Source of the DNA: Prochlorococcus sp. MIT 1223
GTDB lineage: Bacteria > Cyanobacteriota > Cyanobacteriia > PCC-6307 > Cyanobiaceae
DNA: 64,000 nucleotides
NCBI RefSeq assembly: GCF_034092465.1
Contig: NZ_CP139303.1
Coordinates: forward strand, 896,865 to 960,864
Direction: 5' to 3'
Below are positions 20,437 through 28,675 of the stretch, one piece after another; position 1 is the first letter of the stretch, and each line of letters begins with the position of its first letter. A program made the position numbers and the translations under genes. The notes under the pieces were generated by a model. It was not told where the DNA came from. It was given only the letters and a program-made list of their open reading frames with translations, and searched no databases.

Positions 20437-20565
20437 TTAGTCCTGAGGGCTTTCAAGGTCCTTTCTAGCAGGAACTCTTGACGGATCACTAGCTAAGAAT
20501 CCAAACAAGAAGACTCCTACAAAAAAGAAGACGATGGTATATACGGAAATCTTTAGAGCAAGCAT
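20437..20565 (-). CDS. psbI: photosystem II reaction centre protein I
   Basis: A 42-residue ORF, ATG at 20565 and TAA at 20437. The sequence [30 protein letters not shown] is the PsbI signature: one N-terminal thylakoid membrane helix followed by the charged tail RKDLE. PsbI sits beside D1 and CP43 in the PSII core and aids early assembly. The tail runs a few residues longer than the chloroplast protein. It is separated from psbH by a 323-bp divergent spacer. Confidence 0.95.
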   Translation of the reverse strand: MLALKISVYTIVFFFVGVFLFGFLASDPSRVPARKDLESPQD

Positions 20566-20888
20566 AAATAATAACTACTTTATAAAAACCAAAGATATCC
20601 TAATTGATCCCTCTTTTGACGCAGAGTAAAAAAGGTGTTACACATCCTTGAATTGGAATGGATTGAAATGTTTCCTTTGAAAAAGTTTAAGCATCTAAAT
20701 GCACTCCAAAATTCTTGATAAAAACCAGTCTATGGTTTGATTTCCAGTAATTCTTATAGTTGAAAAGGAATCATTTCATAGAAGCAAACCAAAACAATTG
20801 AATAAGTGTTTATAAAATGGTCGTCGGTTGTACGAAAGGTCCCATACAATAATAAAATTCAAACTCTAAAAGAGGACAAAGCTTCGAC
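20566..20888. other. 323-bp divergent psbI/psbH spacer
   Basis: The spacer carries the promoters of two PSII genes facing apart. A TACAAT (near 20844) lies about 40 bp before psbH and is a candidate -10 box. I translated both strands looking for psbN, which often sits next to psbH in cyanobacteria, and found no frame with its conserved DPFEEHED ending. No RNA gene is recognised. Confidence 0.5.
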
Positions 20889-21092
20889 ATGGGACAGAAA
20901 ACTGCTATAGGAAGCCTTCTCAAATCAATAGGCAATTCTGGACAAGGCAAGGTTGTGCCAGGATTTGGCGCGGCACCAGTTATGGCCCTTATTGGTGTTC
21001 TTCTACTTGTTTTCTTAGTAATAATGCTACAGATTTACAATCAATCACTGGTTCTGCAAGGATTTACAGTTGATTGGAATGGAGTGAACTAA
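20889..21092 (+). CDS. psbH: photosystem II protein H
   Basis: 67 residues: a stromal N-terminal part ([26 protein letters not shown]), one membrane helix ([24 protein letters not shown]) and the short lumenal end [13 protein letters not shown], all typical of cyanobacterial PsbH. It stabilises the QB-side of PSII and bicarbonate binding. ATG at 20889 preceded by the AGAGGA ribosome-binding site at 20871-20876. It leads a compact rightward set psbH-tatA-pth-DUF3146. Confidence 0.97.
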   Translation: MGQKTAIGSLLKSIGNSGQGKVVPGFGAAPVMALIGVLLLVFLVIMLQIYNQSLVLQGFTVDWNGVN

Positions 21093-21123
21093 CTAAATTT
21101 AAATTTCAGATGAGGTTGCTTTA

Positions 21124-21342
21124 ATGAATGTCTTTGGCATTGGCCTGCCTGAGATAGCAGTTGTTGCTGCTATAGCATTGATCGTTTTTGGTCCAAAGCG
21201 ATTGCCTGAGCTTGGAAAAACTTTAGGAAAAACTCTTAAAGGCCTACAAGCAGCCTCATCAGAATTTGAAAGTGAGATTCAAAAAGCAATGAATGAAACA
21301 GATGATTTAAACAATGAAACAGAAGAAGAAAGTAAACAATAA
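21124..21342 (+). CDS. tatA: Sec-independent translocase subunit TatA/E
   Basis: 72 residues: the N-terminal helix MNVFGIGLPEIAVVAAIALIVFGPKRLPELGKTLGKTLKG contains the FGPKRLPELG hinge that defines TatA/TatE, followed by an acidic amphipathic tail (EFESEIQKAMNETDDLNNETEEE). It forms the protein-conducting pore of the twin-arginine pathway in thylakoid and plasma membranes. It sits 31 bp after psbH and 60 bp before pth. Confidence 0.93.
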   Translation: MNVFGIGLPEIAVVAAIALIVFGPKRLPELGKTLGKTLKGLQAASSEFESEIQKAMNETDDLNNETEEESKQ

Positions 21343-21402
21343 ACAGAATCTGCTAATGCAAAATAAAATTAATCACAAGCAAAAGCAAGTGAAGATATTT
21401 TA

Positions 21403-22017
21403 ATGAGCGAAATTGGCTTCAAACTATTAGTAGGCTTAGGTAACCCAGGCTCAAAATATAAACAAACTCGCCATAATATAGGTTTCATGGCATTAGAAAG
21501 ACTTGCAGCACAACAATCAGTTGAATTCAAAGAATCTAAAAAAGTTTTTGGAAGAATTGCAGAAATAGGAATCGGAGATACTAAGCAACGGTTATTGCTA
21601 CCTAGTACTTATATGAATGAAAGCGGGAGATCAATAAATGCAGCCATTTGTTGGTTTGATATAGAGATTAATCAAGTCATAATAATTGTTGATGATATGG
21701 ATCTACCCTTAGGGAAACTAAGGATTAGAAATAAAGGTGGTTCAGGTGGCCATAAAGGTTTAAAGAGTACTATCTCGCATTTAAAGACTGAAGATTTTTG
21801 TAGATTAAGAATTGGTATTGGCGCTCCATCATTAAATCCCATAGAACGAAAAGTAAAAACATGTGAACATGTTTTAGGTTCATTTAGTTCAACTGAATTA
21901 CTGGTGGTTGAAGAAGTAATTAAAAAAATATTGGCCAGTTTAGATTTAATAAAAGAAGTGGGTTTAGAAAGAGCTAGCAATGAAATTAATTCATATAAAA
22001 ACGAATTAATAATATAA
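21403..22017 (+). CDS. pth: peptidyl-tRNA hydrolase
   Basis: 204 residues that release peptides from stalled peptidyl-tRNA. The catalytic histidine lies in LVGLGNPGSKYKQTRHNIGFMAL; other markers are STYMNESGRSI and VDDMDLPLGKLRIRNKGGSGGHKGLKS. Length is normal. ATG at 21403. The DUF3146 gene starts 6 bp after its stop and is probably translated from the same mRNA. Confidence 0.96.
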   Translation: MSEIGFKLLVGLGNPGSKYKQTRHNIGFMALERLAAQQSVEFKESKKVFGRIAEIGIGDTKQRLLLPSTYMNESGRSINAAICWFDIEINQVIIIVDDMDLPLGKLRIRNKGGSGGHKGLKSTISHLKTEDFCRLRIGIGAPSLNPIERKVKTCEHVLGSFSSTELLVVEEVIKKILASLDLIKEVGLERASNEINSYKNELII

Positions 22018-22023
22018 AGTCAT

Positions 22024-22284
22024 ATGTCAAAAAAAAAGCCTTTAACTACTGCTTATGTATGTGTAGAGTGTCAAAATTTCTCTAAGAAATCTATAAAAGG
22101 TAAAGTTTCAGCAAGTAATTTCGAATGGAGCTTTATTTGGAAATTTGGGACTGGAGAGCTAATTATCAAGCCTCCTCTAGGAAGGGCTTTAATTAAAGAC
22201 TCTCTTGAGCGATTTTTAGTGAAAGACGATTACAAATTGGAACCGGGAGGAAGTTATATGTTTACTATTCGGGCCAAATTTTAA
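22024..22284 (+). CDS. DUF3146 family protein
   Basis: 86 residues; the run GKVSASNFEWSFIWKFGTGEL and the end LEPGGSYMFTIRAKF match the small cyanobacterial family DUF3146. It is soluble, probably all-beta, and of unknown function. ATG at 22024, six bases after pth. Its last 20 bp overlap the convergent RuvC-like gene. Confidence 0.85.
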   Translation: MSKKKPLTTAYVCVECQNFSKKSIKGKVSASNFEWSFIWKFGTGELIIKPPLGRALIKDSLERFLVKDDYKLEPGGSYMFTIRAKF

Positions 22285-22705
22285 AACTAGTTTGCACTGA
22301 CCAGGTTAACTTTACATTCAAAAAGTCTTCAGCCAAAATCAATGCTGCTAAAGCATCTAAATTCTCAGATGGTAGTACCATACCATCTGGTAATAGACGA
22401 AGAAAAAAATTTTTAGGCCAAATGTCCCAGTATCTATCTCTCGCCCTTAAGGTAGTATTTTTTTCTTCTTGGAAAATAGTTGGAATATTCAATTCTGAAT
22501 TAATTTCTAAGTTTAAAGAATTACTACTTGTCCCATTCCCAATAATTATTAAATCAACTGAAGCTTCACTTTCCCAGGAATTAATTAAATGGATAGTTGA
22601 TGCTGTCCTTGCAACTTTTGCATCAATAACACTTTGCAGAGATTGATTTACTAAGACTAATCCACATTTGTGCTTACCTGGGTCTATTGCTATCAATCTC
22701 GACAT
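22265..22705 (-). CDS. RuvC/YqgF-like RNase H-fold protein
   Basis: 146 residues. The opening SRLIAIDPGKHKCGLVLVN has the first catalytic Asp of the RuvC/YqgF resolvase fold (DPG motif), IIIGNGTSS matches the second core strand, and ENLDALAALILAED supplies the late acidic pair expected on the last helix. This fits a cyanobacterial Holliday-junction-resolvase-like protein distinct from canonical RuvC and YqgF. Substrate unknown. It follows the DUF3084 gene by 14 bp, so both belong to the ntcA-led leftward unit. Confidence 0.75.
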   Translation of the reverse strand: MSRLIAIDPGKHKCGLVLVNQSLQSVIDAKVARTASTIHLINSWESEASVDLIIIGNGTSSNSLNLEINSELNIPTIFQEEKNTTLRARDRYWDIWPKNFFLRLLPDGMVLPSENLDALAALILAEDFLNVKLTWSVQTSFKIWPE

Positions 22706-22719
22706 CTTAGAAGTTGAAG

Positions 22720-23700
22720 CTAATTTTCATTTAATTTATCATTAACCATCAATTTTATTGATATTGGATCAGCAGTAAAACTATTATTTACAGATACAGC
22801 ATTCAATTTGAGTTTTACCTTTTCTCTTAGAAGTATGCTTTTAGAAATTTTGTTTATCTGAGTTGGATTGATTTTAATTTCAGAACTAAGAGACCCCCTT
22901 CTCTTTACCTCCGCCAAGGTTGAAGAAAGAAGGATCTTAAGATTTGAAGTAAAGTCATCTTCAGTATTTATCTCTTTCAAATCCAAGTTTATACTTGCTA
23001 TGATTTCATCCTTAAGAACAATTTTGGAGTTCTGGATAACCTCAGGGAAAGCATATATATAATCCTCACCCTTTAAGACATTGTCAGCTGAACGAATATG
23101 AACCAACCAACTTCCTCTTTTTCTTATTATTTGCTCTAATTTTTTTATATGATCTTTCCTAATTAATAATATTCTTTTATCAGGCTTTTCTCCTGGCTTT
23201 ATTTTTAAATAAGAGTAATAATTGGCGATTTGAAGAAGATTCTCTATTTTTTTCTGAATTTGATCTGTATCTTTTATAGAAATAACAGAACTTGCCAAAG
23301 ACTGACCACTGCTTATCACTACATCACCTCTTCTAAGTGCAATGAAATTATTCTCAACTTGCTTTAATACTTTTTCACCATTAACAATTCTATCTTCTAA
23401 GGTTTGTCTTTCATTTTGTAAGGCTAATAGATCTTCTCTATTATTCTGTAATTTAGATTGGAGATCTTTTAATTCAAATAATCCTACTCTCAGTTCCCTA
23501 CTAACCAATAACATAAGACTTAGTGAGATAGCACTAATCAAACTGCCTGTAATAACAGTTATAAATACAGCTGTTCTTCTAGGCCTTAACTTAAAGAGAC
23601 TTAGTCTTGCCTTACCAATACGACTTCCAAGTAAGTCCCCTAGAGTCGACAGGAGTCCACCAAGAATTAACAAAGAAATAATTAGGAGCCAACCTGTCAC
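22720..23700 (-). CDS. DUF3084 membrane-anchored coiled-coil protein
   Basis: 326 residues. Two N-terminal membrane helices (GWLLIISLLILGGLLSTLGDLLG and TAVFITVITGSLISAISLSLMLLV) enclose the motif GSRIGKARLSLFKLRPRRTA. A coiled coil follows at about residues 75-125 (LFELKDLQSKLQNNREDLLALQNERQTLEDRI), then a globular C-terminal part. This is the DUF3084 architecture found in cyanobacteria and some other bacteria; no function is assigned. The start is GTG at 23700. It lies 63 bp after ntcA and 14 bp before the RuvC-like gene. Confidence 0.85.
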   Translation of the reverse strand: MTGWLLIISLLILGGLLSTLGDLLGSRIGKARLSLFKLRPRRTAVFITVITGSLISAISLSLMLLVSRELRVGLFELKDLQSKLQNNREDLLALQNERQTLEDRIVNGEKVLKQVENNFIALRRGDVVISSGQSLASSVISIKDTDQIQKKIENLLQIANYYSYLKIKPGEKPDKRILLIRKDHIKKLEQIIRKRGSWLVHIRSADNVLKGEDYIYAFPEVIQNSKIVLKDEIIASINLDLKEINTEDDFTSNLKILLSSTLAEVKRRGSLSSEIKINPTQINKISKSILLREKVKLKLNAVSVNNSFTADPISIKLMVNDKLNEN

Positions 23701-23763
23701 GGAAAAATCAAAATTGGTTTATCAGAAAGACAAACTAGAACTATATTTTGACACTAATGGGTT

Positions 23764-24504
23764 TCAGTTGAAACGTTTTGCAAGGGCAATGGGATCAAAT
23801 ACCGTAATTTTCTTACGATCAATTTGTAAAAGTCCTGAATTTCGTAAATCTCCTAACAATCTTGTAATTGTTACTCGAGTCGAGCCAATTGCTTCCGCAA
23901 TTGCCTGATGAGAAAGTCTTAAGTCAATGGTGATGCCTTTCTCTCCAGGCATTCCAAAATCTCTGCAAAGGACTAAAAGGAAACTTACCAATCGTGAAGA
24001 CATGTCTCTATGAGTCAAAGTTTCTATCATCGTCTCTGTTTGCAAGATTCTGCTTGATAAACCTTGCAACAAAAGTAGTCCTACAGCAGTATCTTCTTCA
24101 ATAGCTTTCCTAACAGATGTAGCTGGAGCTGTAATCATCTCCACTCTTGTAAAAGCAACAGCATGGTAAAAACGGTCTGAGCGATGACCTGTAATAAGGG
24201 ATAAAACTCCGAATAAACTATTTTCCCTAAGCAAAGCTACGGTTATTTCCTCACCTGATTCATAAACTCTAGATAATCTAACCGCACCGCGTTTGATTAA
24301 GTACACCCTTTCGGCAGGATCTCCTGGGAAAAAAATTGTTTTAGATCTATCAACAATCTCTGTACAAGCTCCTTCAAGAGATTTAATTACTTCAAAAAGT
24401 GTGGCTTTAGTTAATGAGCCATCTACATTAGAAGAATTAACCGAGTAGTGATTTCTCAATTTCGTCTGATTTGAGCGACTAAAGCCTCTTAGGGGGGTAA
24501 CCAT
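23764..24504 (-). CDS. ntcA: global nitrogen regulator NtcA (CRP family)
   Basis: 246 residues. The cyclic-nucleotide-like beta-barrel occupies about residues 40-150 ([47 protein letters not shown]), where NtcA binds 2-oxoglutarate instead of cAMP. The DNA-binding helix-turn-helix [25 protein letters not shown] lies at about residues 200-224 and carries the residues that read GTA-N8-TAC. The N-terminal ~25 residues are an extension relative to freshwater NtcA. ATG at 24504. An NtcA box sits just upstream, so it is likely autoregulated. Confidence 0.97.
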   Translation of the reverse strand: MVTPLRGFSRSNQTKLRNHYSVNSSNVDGSLTKATLFEVIKSLEGACTEIVDRSKTIFFPGDPAERVYLIKRGAVRLSRVYESGEEITVALLRENSLFGVLSLITGHRSDRFYHAVAFTRVEMITAPATSVRKAIEEDTAVGLLLLQGLSSRILQTETMIETLTHRDMSSRLVSFLLVLCRDFGMPGEKGITIDLRLSHQAIAEAIGSTRVTITRLLGDLRNSGLLQIDRKKITVFDPIALAKRFN

Positions 24505-24525
24505 AGCGACAAAGCCAATGCATGG

Positions 24526-24567
24526 AGATTAATTTGACACTCCAAAAGCATATGTAGCTATGAGTAC
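24526..24567 (-). promoter_or_regulatory. NtcA autoregulatory promoter of ntcA
   Basis: A perfect GTA-N8-TAC palindrome is at 24554-24567. Going leftward, exactly 22 bases separate it from TAATCT (24531-24526), which fits TAN3T. The implied start is near 24519, giving a leader of about 15 bases before the ntcA ATG. Positive autoregulation of ntcA through such a site is established in several cyanobacteria; here it is inferred from the site and spacing. Confidence 0.8.
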
Positions 24568-24781
24568 TTTTTTAAGTCTTAGTGAAAAGGAATCAAGTTA
24601 AACAAATTCAGCAAAAAGATTTGCAGAAAAAGTAATCCACGCCTTTCAGACACAGGTTTCATTTGATTCATAGTAATTTTCTGCACTCACTTCTCAAGAG
24701 CACTACCTATAGTGTTAAAAAAGTTGTTATACAGAGCAACAACGCTAGATTGAAAATCATGACTGACTTTTCAGTGAATAA

Positions 24782-25369
24782 ATGACTTCAAGCCTTTGGG
24801 ACATAAAGGATTACTCAGATAGCAGGGCTGTTGGATTGCAACCAGTACATCAAGTATCTAGTAAATTCCCTTTACATTTAGTTGTCCCGCAAGGACAATT
24901 ACAAATTCATACCGCTTCTTTTAGAGGAAGTTTCTCAATAGTATTAAGCGAGGCCATAAGAGCAGCTGGATTAGGAAGCAATGTACTAATAGCTCAATTT
25001 CTAAAAGGAGGAGTAAATCAAGGGCCTAATCAAGGAATTAATCTTTGTGGCGGACTAACGTGGATAAGACCAGATTTACCTTTCTGCTTGAACAATAAAA
25101 AGGAGAATACATCAACCCAAAAGGAAACCGATATTCGCAAAGCAATAGGAAATGTATGGGAGAGATGTAAGGAGAGTTTATCTTCAAAAGCAATCAATCG
25201 ATTAGTACTAGATGAAATAGGTATGGCAACTTCATTAGGTTATATAGAAAAAAGTGATTTAATTTCTACTCTGAAAGGACGGCCAGCCGAAACAGATTTA
25301 ATTCTGACAGGACCTTCAATACCAGAAGAAGTCCTGGCAATGGCCGACCAAGTAACTGAACTTCGTTGA
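24782..25369 (+). CDS. CobO/BtuR-like P-loop protein with degenerate Walker A
   Basis: 195 residues resembling ATP:corrinoid adenosyltransferases of the CobO/BtuR type: LRAAG-like helix (SEAIRAAGLGSNVLIAQFLKGG), GLTWIRPDLPFC, and a Walker-B-like RLVLDEIGMA, ending in LILTGPSIPEEVLAMADQVTELR. The segment that should be the P-loop reads HTASFRGSFS at residues 43-52, with no GKT or GKS lysine. It may therefore be a non-adenosylating paralogue or use a changed site. ATG at 24782; dcd follows 10 bp downstream, so they share a transcript with thyX. Confidence 0.75.
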   Translation: MTSSLWDIKDYSDSRAVGLQPVHQVSSKFPLHLVVPQGQLQIHTASFRGSFSIVLSEAIRAAGLGSNVLIAQFLKGGVNQGPNQGINLCGGLTWIRPDLPFCLNNKKENTSTQKETDIRKAIGNVWERCKESLSSKAINRLVLDEIGMATSLGYIEKSDLISTLKGRPAETDLILTGPSIPEEVLAMADQVTELR

Positions 25370-25379
25370 ACTTCAAATA

Positions 25380-25973
25380 ATGCTCAAAAACGATCTCTGG
25401 ATAAAGCAACAAGCAGATGCAGGAATGCTGATTCCCTTTCAAGAAAAGTTAATTCGGCATCTAAACCCAGAAGAAAATAAAAATCCTGTTCTAAGTTTTG
25501 GATGTTCTTCTTATGGATATGACCTTCGGCTTTCAGCCAAAGAGTTTCTAATTTTTCGTCATATTCCTGGAACAGTAATGAATCCGAAAAAATTTAATCC
25601 AGACAATTTAGAAACTACAACTCTTCATAAAGATAAAGATGGTGAATATTTTATTCTTCCTGCCCATTCATATGGACTAGGTGTAGCTCTAGAAAAAATG
25701 AAAGTTCCGGAAAATATAACAGTCATTTGTCTTGGTAAAAGTACATATGCTCGCCTAGGAATTATTGTCAATACGACTCCAGCAGAAGCAAGTTGGGAAG
25801 GACATTTAACACTTGAATTTAGTAATAGTTCAGGTGCTGATTGTAGGGTTTATGCAAATGAAGGTATTTGCCAACTACTTTTTTTTGAAGGAGACCCATG
25901 CCAAACAACTTATAGTGACCGCAAAGGAAAATATCAGCATCAACCTGAAAAAGTAACACTTGCTAAAGTTTAA
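25380..25973 (+). CDS. dcd: dCTP deaminase
   Basis: 197 residues. Dcd converts dCTP to dUTP. The opening segment PFQEKLIRHLNPEENKNPVLSFGCSSYGYDLRLS is typical of Dcd of this length class; LGKSTYARLGIIVNTTPAEASWEGHLTLEFSNSS holds the active-site Glu and the substrate-binding Arg and Ser. ATG at 25380. It lies two bases before thyX, which uses dUMP made downstream of this reaction, so the pair forms a dTMP-supply operon. Confidence 0.96.
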   Translation: MLKNDLWIKQQADAGMLIPFQEKLIRHLNPEENKNPVLSFGCSSYGYDLRLSAKEFLIFRHIPGTVMNPKKFNPDNLETTTLHKDKDGEYFILPAHSYGLGVALEKMKVPENITVICLGKSTYARLGIIVNTTPAEASWEGHLTLEFSNSSGADCRVYANEGICQLLFFEGDPCQTTYSDRKGKYQHQPEKVTLAKV

Positions 25974-25975
25974 TT

Positions 25976-26608
25976 ATGAAAATAGTTGAATTTATAACAG
26001 CAACGCCAGATGCAGAAAAAACTATGGCTTATATAGCAAGAGTAAGCAATCCAAGTAATCAAAGTAATGATAATTTTGAGAAGTTAATTAAATATTGTAT
26101 TACCCATGAACATTGGAGTGTTTTTGAGCAATCTTATATGACTTTGCAAATAGAAACTAATCGTGGAATAGCTGCTCAGATTCTCAGACATCGTTCATTC
26201 ACATTTCAGGAATTCTCTCAGAGATATTCAGATAGTACGCAGTTAGGAGAAATACCAATACCAGAATTAAGGCGACAAGATGTAAAAAATAGGCAAAACT
26301 CAACCTCTGACTTATCTGTAGATGTTATCCGAAAATTCGAAAATAAAATCAAAGAGCAATTTGAATTAAATAAAAGTCTTTACGAGGAAATGCTTAATTC
26401 AGGAATTGCCAAAGAGTGTGCACGATTTGTTCTGCCACTTGCTACCCCAACAAGAATATACATGACAGGTTCCTGTCGATCATGGATACACTATATTTCA
26501 TTAAGAACTGCGCATGGAACACAGAAAGAACATATGAAGATAGCTGAAGAATGTAAAAATATTTTCATCAAACAATTCCCTACAGTTTCTTCAGCTATGA
26601 ATTGGTAA
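25976..26608 (+). CDS. thyX: FAD-dependent thymidylate synthase
   Basis: 210 residues. The ThyX signature RHR-X7-S is at residues 71-81 (RHRSFTFQEFS) followed by QRYSD, which binds FAD and dUMP. ECARFVLPLATPTRIYMTGSCRSWIHYISLRT is the second conserved block. ThyX makes dTMP from dUMP with methylene-THF as carbon donor and NADPH as reductant. I saw no thyA in the window. ATG at 25976, two bases after dcd. Confidence 0.97.
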   Translation: MKIVEFITATPDAEKTMAYIARVSNPSNQSNDNFEKLIKYCITHEHWSVFEQSYMTLQIETNRGIAAQILRHRSFTFQEFSQRYSDSTQLGEIPIPELRRQDVKNRQNSTSDLSVDVIRKFENKIKEQFELNKSLYEEMLNSGIAKECARFVLPLATPTRIYMTGSCRSWIHYISLRTAHGTQKEHMKIAEECKNIFIKQFPTVSSAMNW

Positions 26609-26611
26609 TAA

Positions 26612-27175
26612 TCAACCATGACTTCTTGGTTTTATTGAGTCTTGATTGTTTTTTATAGCTAATTTTATATTTGATTGAATTGAATTTTGATTGTTATTTG
26701 TAATGTTTTTACTAGGTATTCTTTCATTTAACAAATAATTAATTGATTTATTAATTTGCTCTTCTGACTGCAAACCTTTTGATACATATATAACTTTAGC
26801 ATCCTTATCTAGGAAAGTTAACTGTGGAACTCCATTGACCTCATATTTATCTATAAGTTCTCCCCACCTTGGATTATCCACATTCAATAAGACAAAGTTA
26901 ACCCTATCAGAGTAATTCTTTTCTATATTGAACATAGAGGGTGCCATTTTCTTACAAACTTCACACCAATCTGCATAAAACTCAAAAACTGTTGGCTTTT
27001 CATTATTAATTGCTTGCATAGGTTCCATAGATTTTTCTGCTAACTGATTTAAAGGGGCTTGAGAATTTAAATTCCCTCTAAGAAATAATAAAATTATTAT
27101 CAAAGACAGGGTCGATATAGTTAAGATTATTTTTTGGAGATTAGTTATAGATTCTGAGCTAATACTTTTCGGCAT
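26612..27175 (-). CDS. txlA: membrane-anchored thioredoxin-like protein TxlA/HCF164
   Basis: 187 residues from the ATG at 27175 (a TTG eight codons upstream is also open). One N-terminal membrane helix (IILTISTLSLIIILLFL) anchors a thioredoxin domain with FYADWCEVCKKMAPSM, whose Cys71 and Cys74 form the redox pair, and the cis-proline segment GVPQLTFLD. TxlA homologs carry reducing equivalents across the thylakoid membrane for cytochrome c/b6f maturation. The tail is Asn- and Ser-rich and looks unstructured. It is 58 bp after trmB on the same strand and ends 3 bp past the thyX stop. Confidence 0.85.
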   Translation of the reverse strand: MPKSISSESITNLQKIILTISTLSLIIILLFLRGNLNSQAPLNQLAEKSMEPMQAINNEKPTVFEFYADWCEVCKKMAPSMFNIEKNYSDRVNFVLLNVDNPRWGELIDKYEVNGVPQLTFLDKDAKVIYVSKGLQSEEQINKSINYLLNERIPSKNITNNNQNSIQSNIKLAIKNNQDSIKPRSHG

Positions 27176-27232
27176 AAGAAGAAAATATAATATTTCCAAA
27201 TTATATCTTAAATAATCGATTTAATAATTAAA

Positions 27233-27895
27233 TTACCTTTTGAATATTCCGCTTAAATTTATGTCATTAGCATTCCTTCTATACAAAACCCTGTAAATCT
27301 TGAGTTGATTAGCCATTGCATAATGCTCACGTTCAGTAACAACAGAAAAAGGGTTTTCATCCAGCCATTCAAAATCATTCAATGGTTCGCGAGTAAAGCA
27401 TTGACTGGAATCAACTAAATCTATCATTGGTTTAATAACAGAAAACACATCACTTTGAAGAAAGAGTTCGGCCCCAGGCTTAAAGGATTTAATTAGTGAT
27501 AAAAGTAAACTAGGCTGCAGGACTCTTCTCTTATAATGCCTTCTTTTAAACCAAGGATCTGGGAATTGAATCGAGACTCTTCTCAGGTTCCCATGGTTAA
27601 GTGTATTAAGCCATTTTTCTAAGCTTACATTTGCATTACAATATGAGAAGTTTAAGTTAGCCAACTTCAATCTATCCTTATCTTTTTTCGCGGATAAGAC
27701 TAGTTTATTGCGAATCTCTATACCTAAGTAATTCCAAGTGGTATCTAGAGAAGCAAGGTCTAGAAGAAAGCGACCTTTTGCACAACCAATGTCTAGATGA
27801 ATTGGCAAATCAATATTCGCAAAGAGATCCTTTACTTGAGGTATCTCTATCGGTAATTGAAAAAATCTACTAAGAGGGTTTACATGCTGCCGCAT
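27233..27895 (-). CDS. trmB: tRNA (guanine-N7-)-methyltransferase
   Basis: 220 residues. SAM-binding motif I LDIGCAKGRFLLDLA is at about residues 35-49, and the TrmB-specific block SIQFPDPWFKRRHYKRRVLQPSLL follows near residue 118, with FLQSDV after it. It methylates G46 of tRNA variable loops. ATG at 27895. The gene leads a leftward pair with txlA. Confidence 0.95.
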   Translation of the reverse strand: MRQHVNPLSRFFQLPIEIPQVKDLFANIDLPIHLDIGCAKGRFLLDLASLDTTWNYLGIEIRNKLVLSAKKDKDRLKLANLNFSYCNANVSLEKWLNTLNHGNLRRVSIQFPDPWFKRRHYKRRVLQPSLLLSLIKSFKPGAELFLQSDVFSVIKPMIDLVDSSQCFTREPLNDFEWLDENPFSVVTEREHYAMANQLKIYRVLYRRNANDINLSGIFKR

Positions 27896-27984
27896 TATGG
27901 AAAAAAATTTTTAACATTCCTTTTAAAAGAAGAATAAACAAATAATGACCAAAAAGCGGTATAACAATTAATGATGAACTATTT

Positions 27985-28611
27985 TTGAGTAAAGCCACCT
28001 TGACTGAGATCCAATACAGAACTTTAGTTTGGCTAGCCTATAGGCTTGCAGCCACCTTTGCATTCGGACTACCTTTAGTCCTTTTAATATGGTCATCTAT
28101 TAAAAAAGAACAAGCGATTTCAAGATTGCTCTCAATATATTGGAAGGTTTCAAGTTTAATTTTCATAAGTATTCTTTTATTAACTAGTAATCAACCAATT
28201 GGATATATAGCTTCTTTTTTCTCTCTAATCTTAAGCATAGTCTCAATATGGTTTTGGGTCGACCTTAATGAAGAGATTGGAGAAATGCCTCTCTGGAAAC
28301 CTTTACCTCTTGCTACAAAGGTTTGGAGATGGGGATTAAGCTTCTTGGGAATATTATATGTTGCCTTAAATTCATTAAGTTTAAAATGTTTTCAAGTTAT
28401 AGACCAATCATTTTGTAATGCTTGGATTATAGGACCTCAAAGTTTACATGAAACAAATAAAATCATCCTAAGATTTCTTTTTGGAGGTAGCTGGAGTCAA
28501 TCTTTAGCTGGTGTTATAGGTTATTTAGCTTTAATTATTTATATAATTGGCTTAATACAATGGCTCCTAATTAGACTACCTAAACATGGAAGAATAGCTG
28601 GTGAATTTTAA
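27985..28611 (+). CDS. DUF3177 family membrane protein
   Basis: 208 residues with about five membrane helices (for example LAATFAFGLPLVLLIWSSI, VSSLIFISILLLTS, YIASFFSLILSIVSIWFWVDL, LAGVIGYLALIIYIIGLIQWLLI). The start RTLVWLAYRLAATFAFG and the Cys pair in LKCFQVIDQSFCNAWIIGPQ match the cyanobacterial DUF3177 family. The function is unknown. The start is TTG at 27985; no ATG is in frame nearby. Confidence 0.8.
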   Translation: MSKATLTEIQYRTLVWLAYRLAATFAFGLPLVLLIWSSIKKEQAISRLLSIYWKVSSLIFISILLLTSNQPIGYIASFFSLILSIVSIWFWVDLNEEIGEMPLWKPLPLATKVWRWGLSFLGILYVALNSLSLKCFQVIDQSFCNAWIIGPQSLHETNKIILRFLFGGSWSQSLAGVIGYLALIIYIIGLIQWLLIRLPKHGRIAGEF

Positions 28612-28675
28612 TCAAATAAAAGATCATATGAGAATTAAGTTTGTTATTAAGATAGTTTTATTTATCTTATATTAA

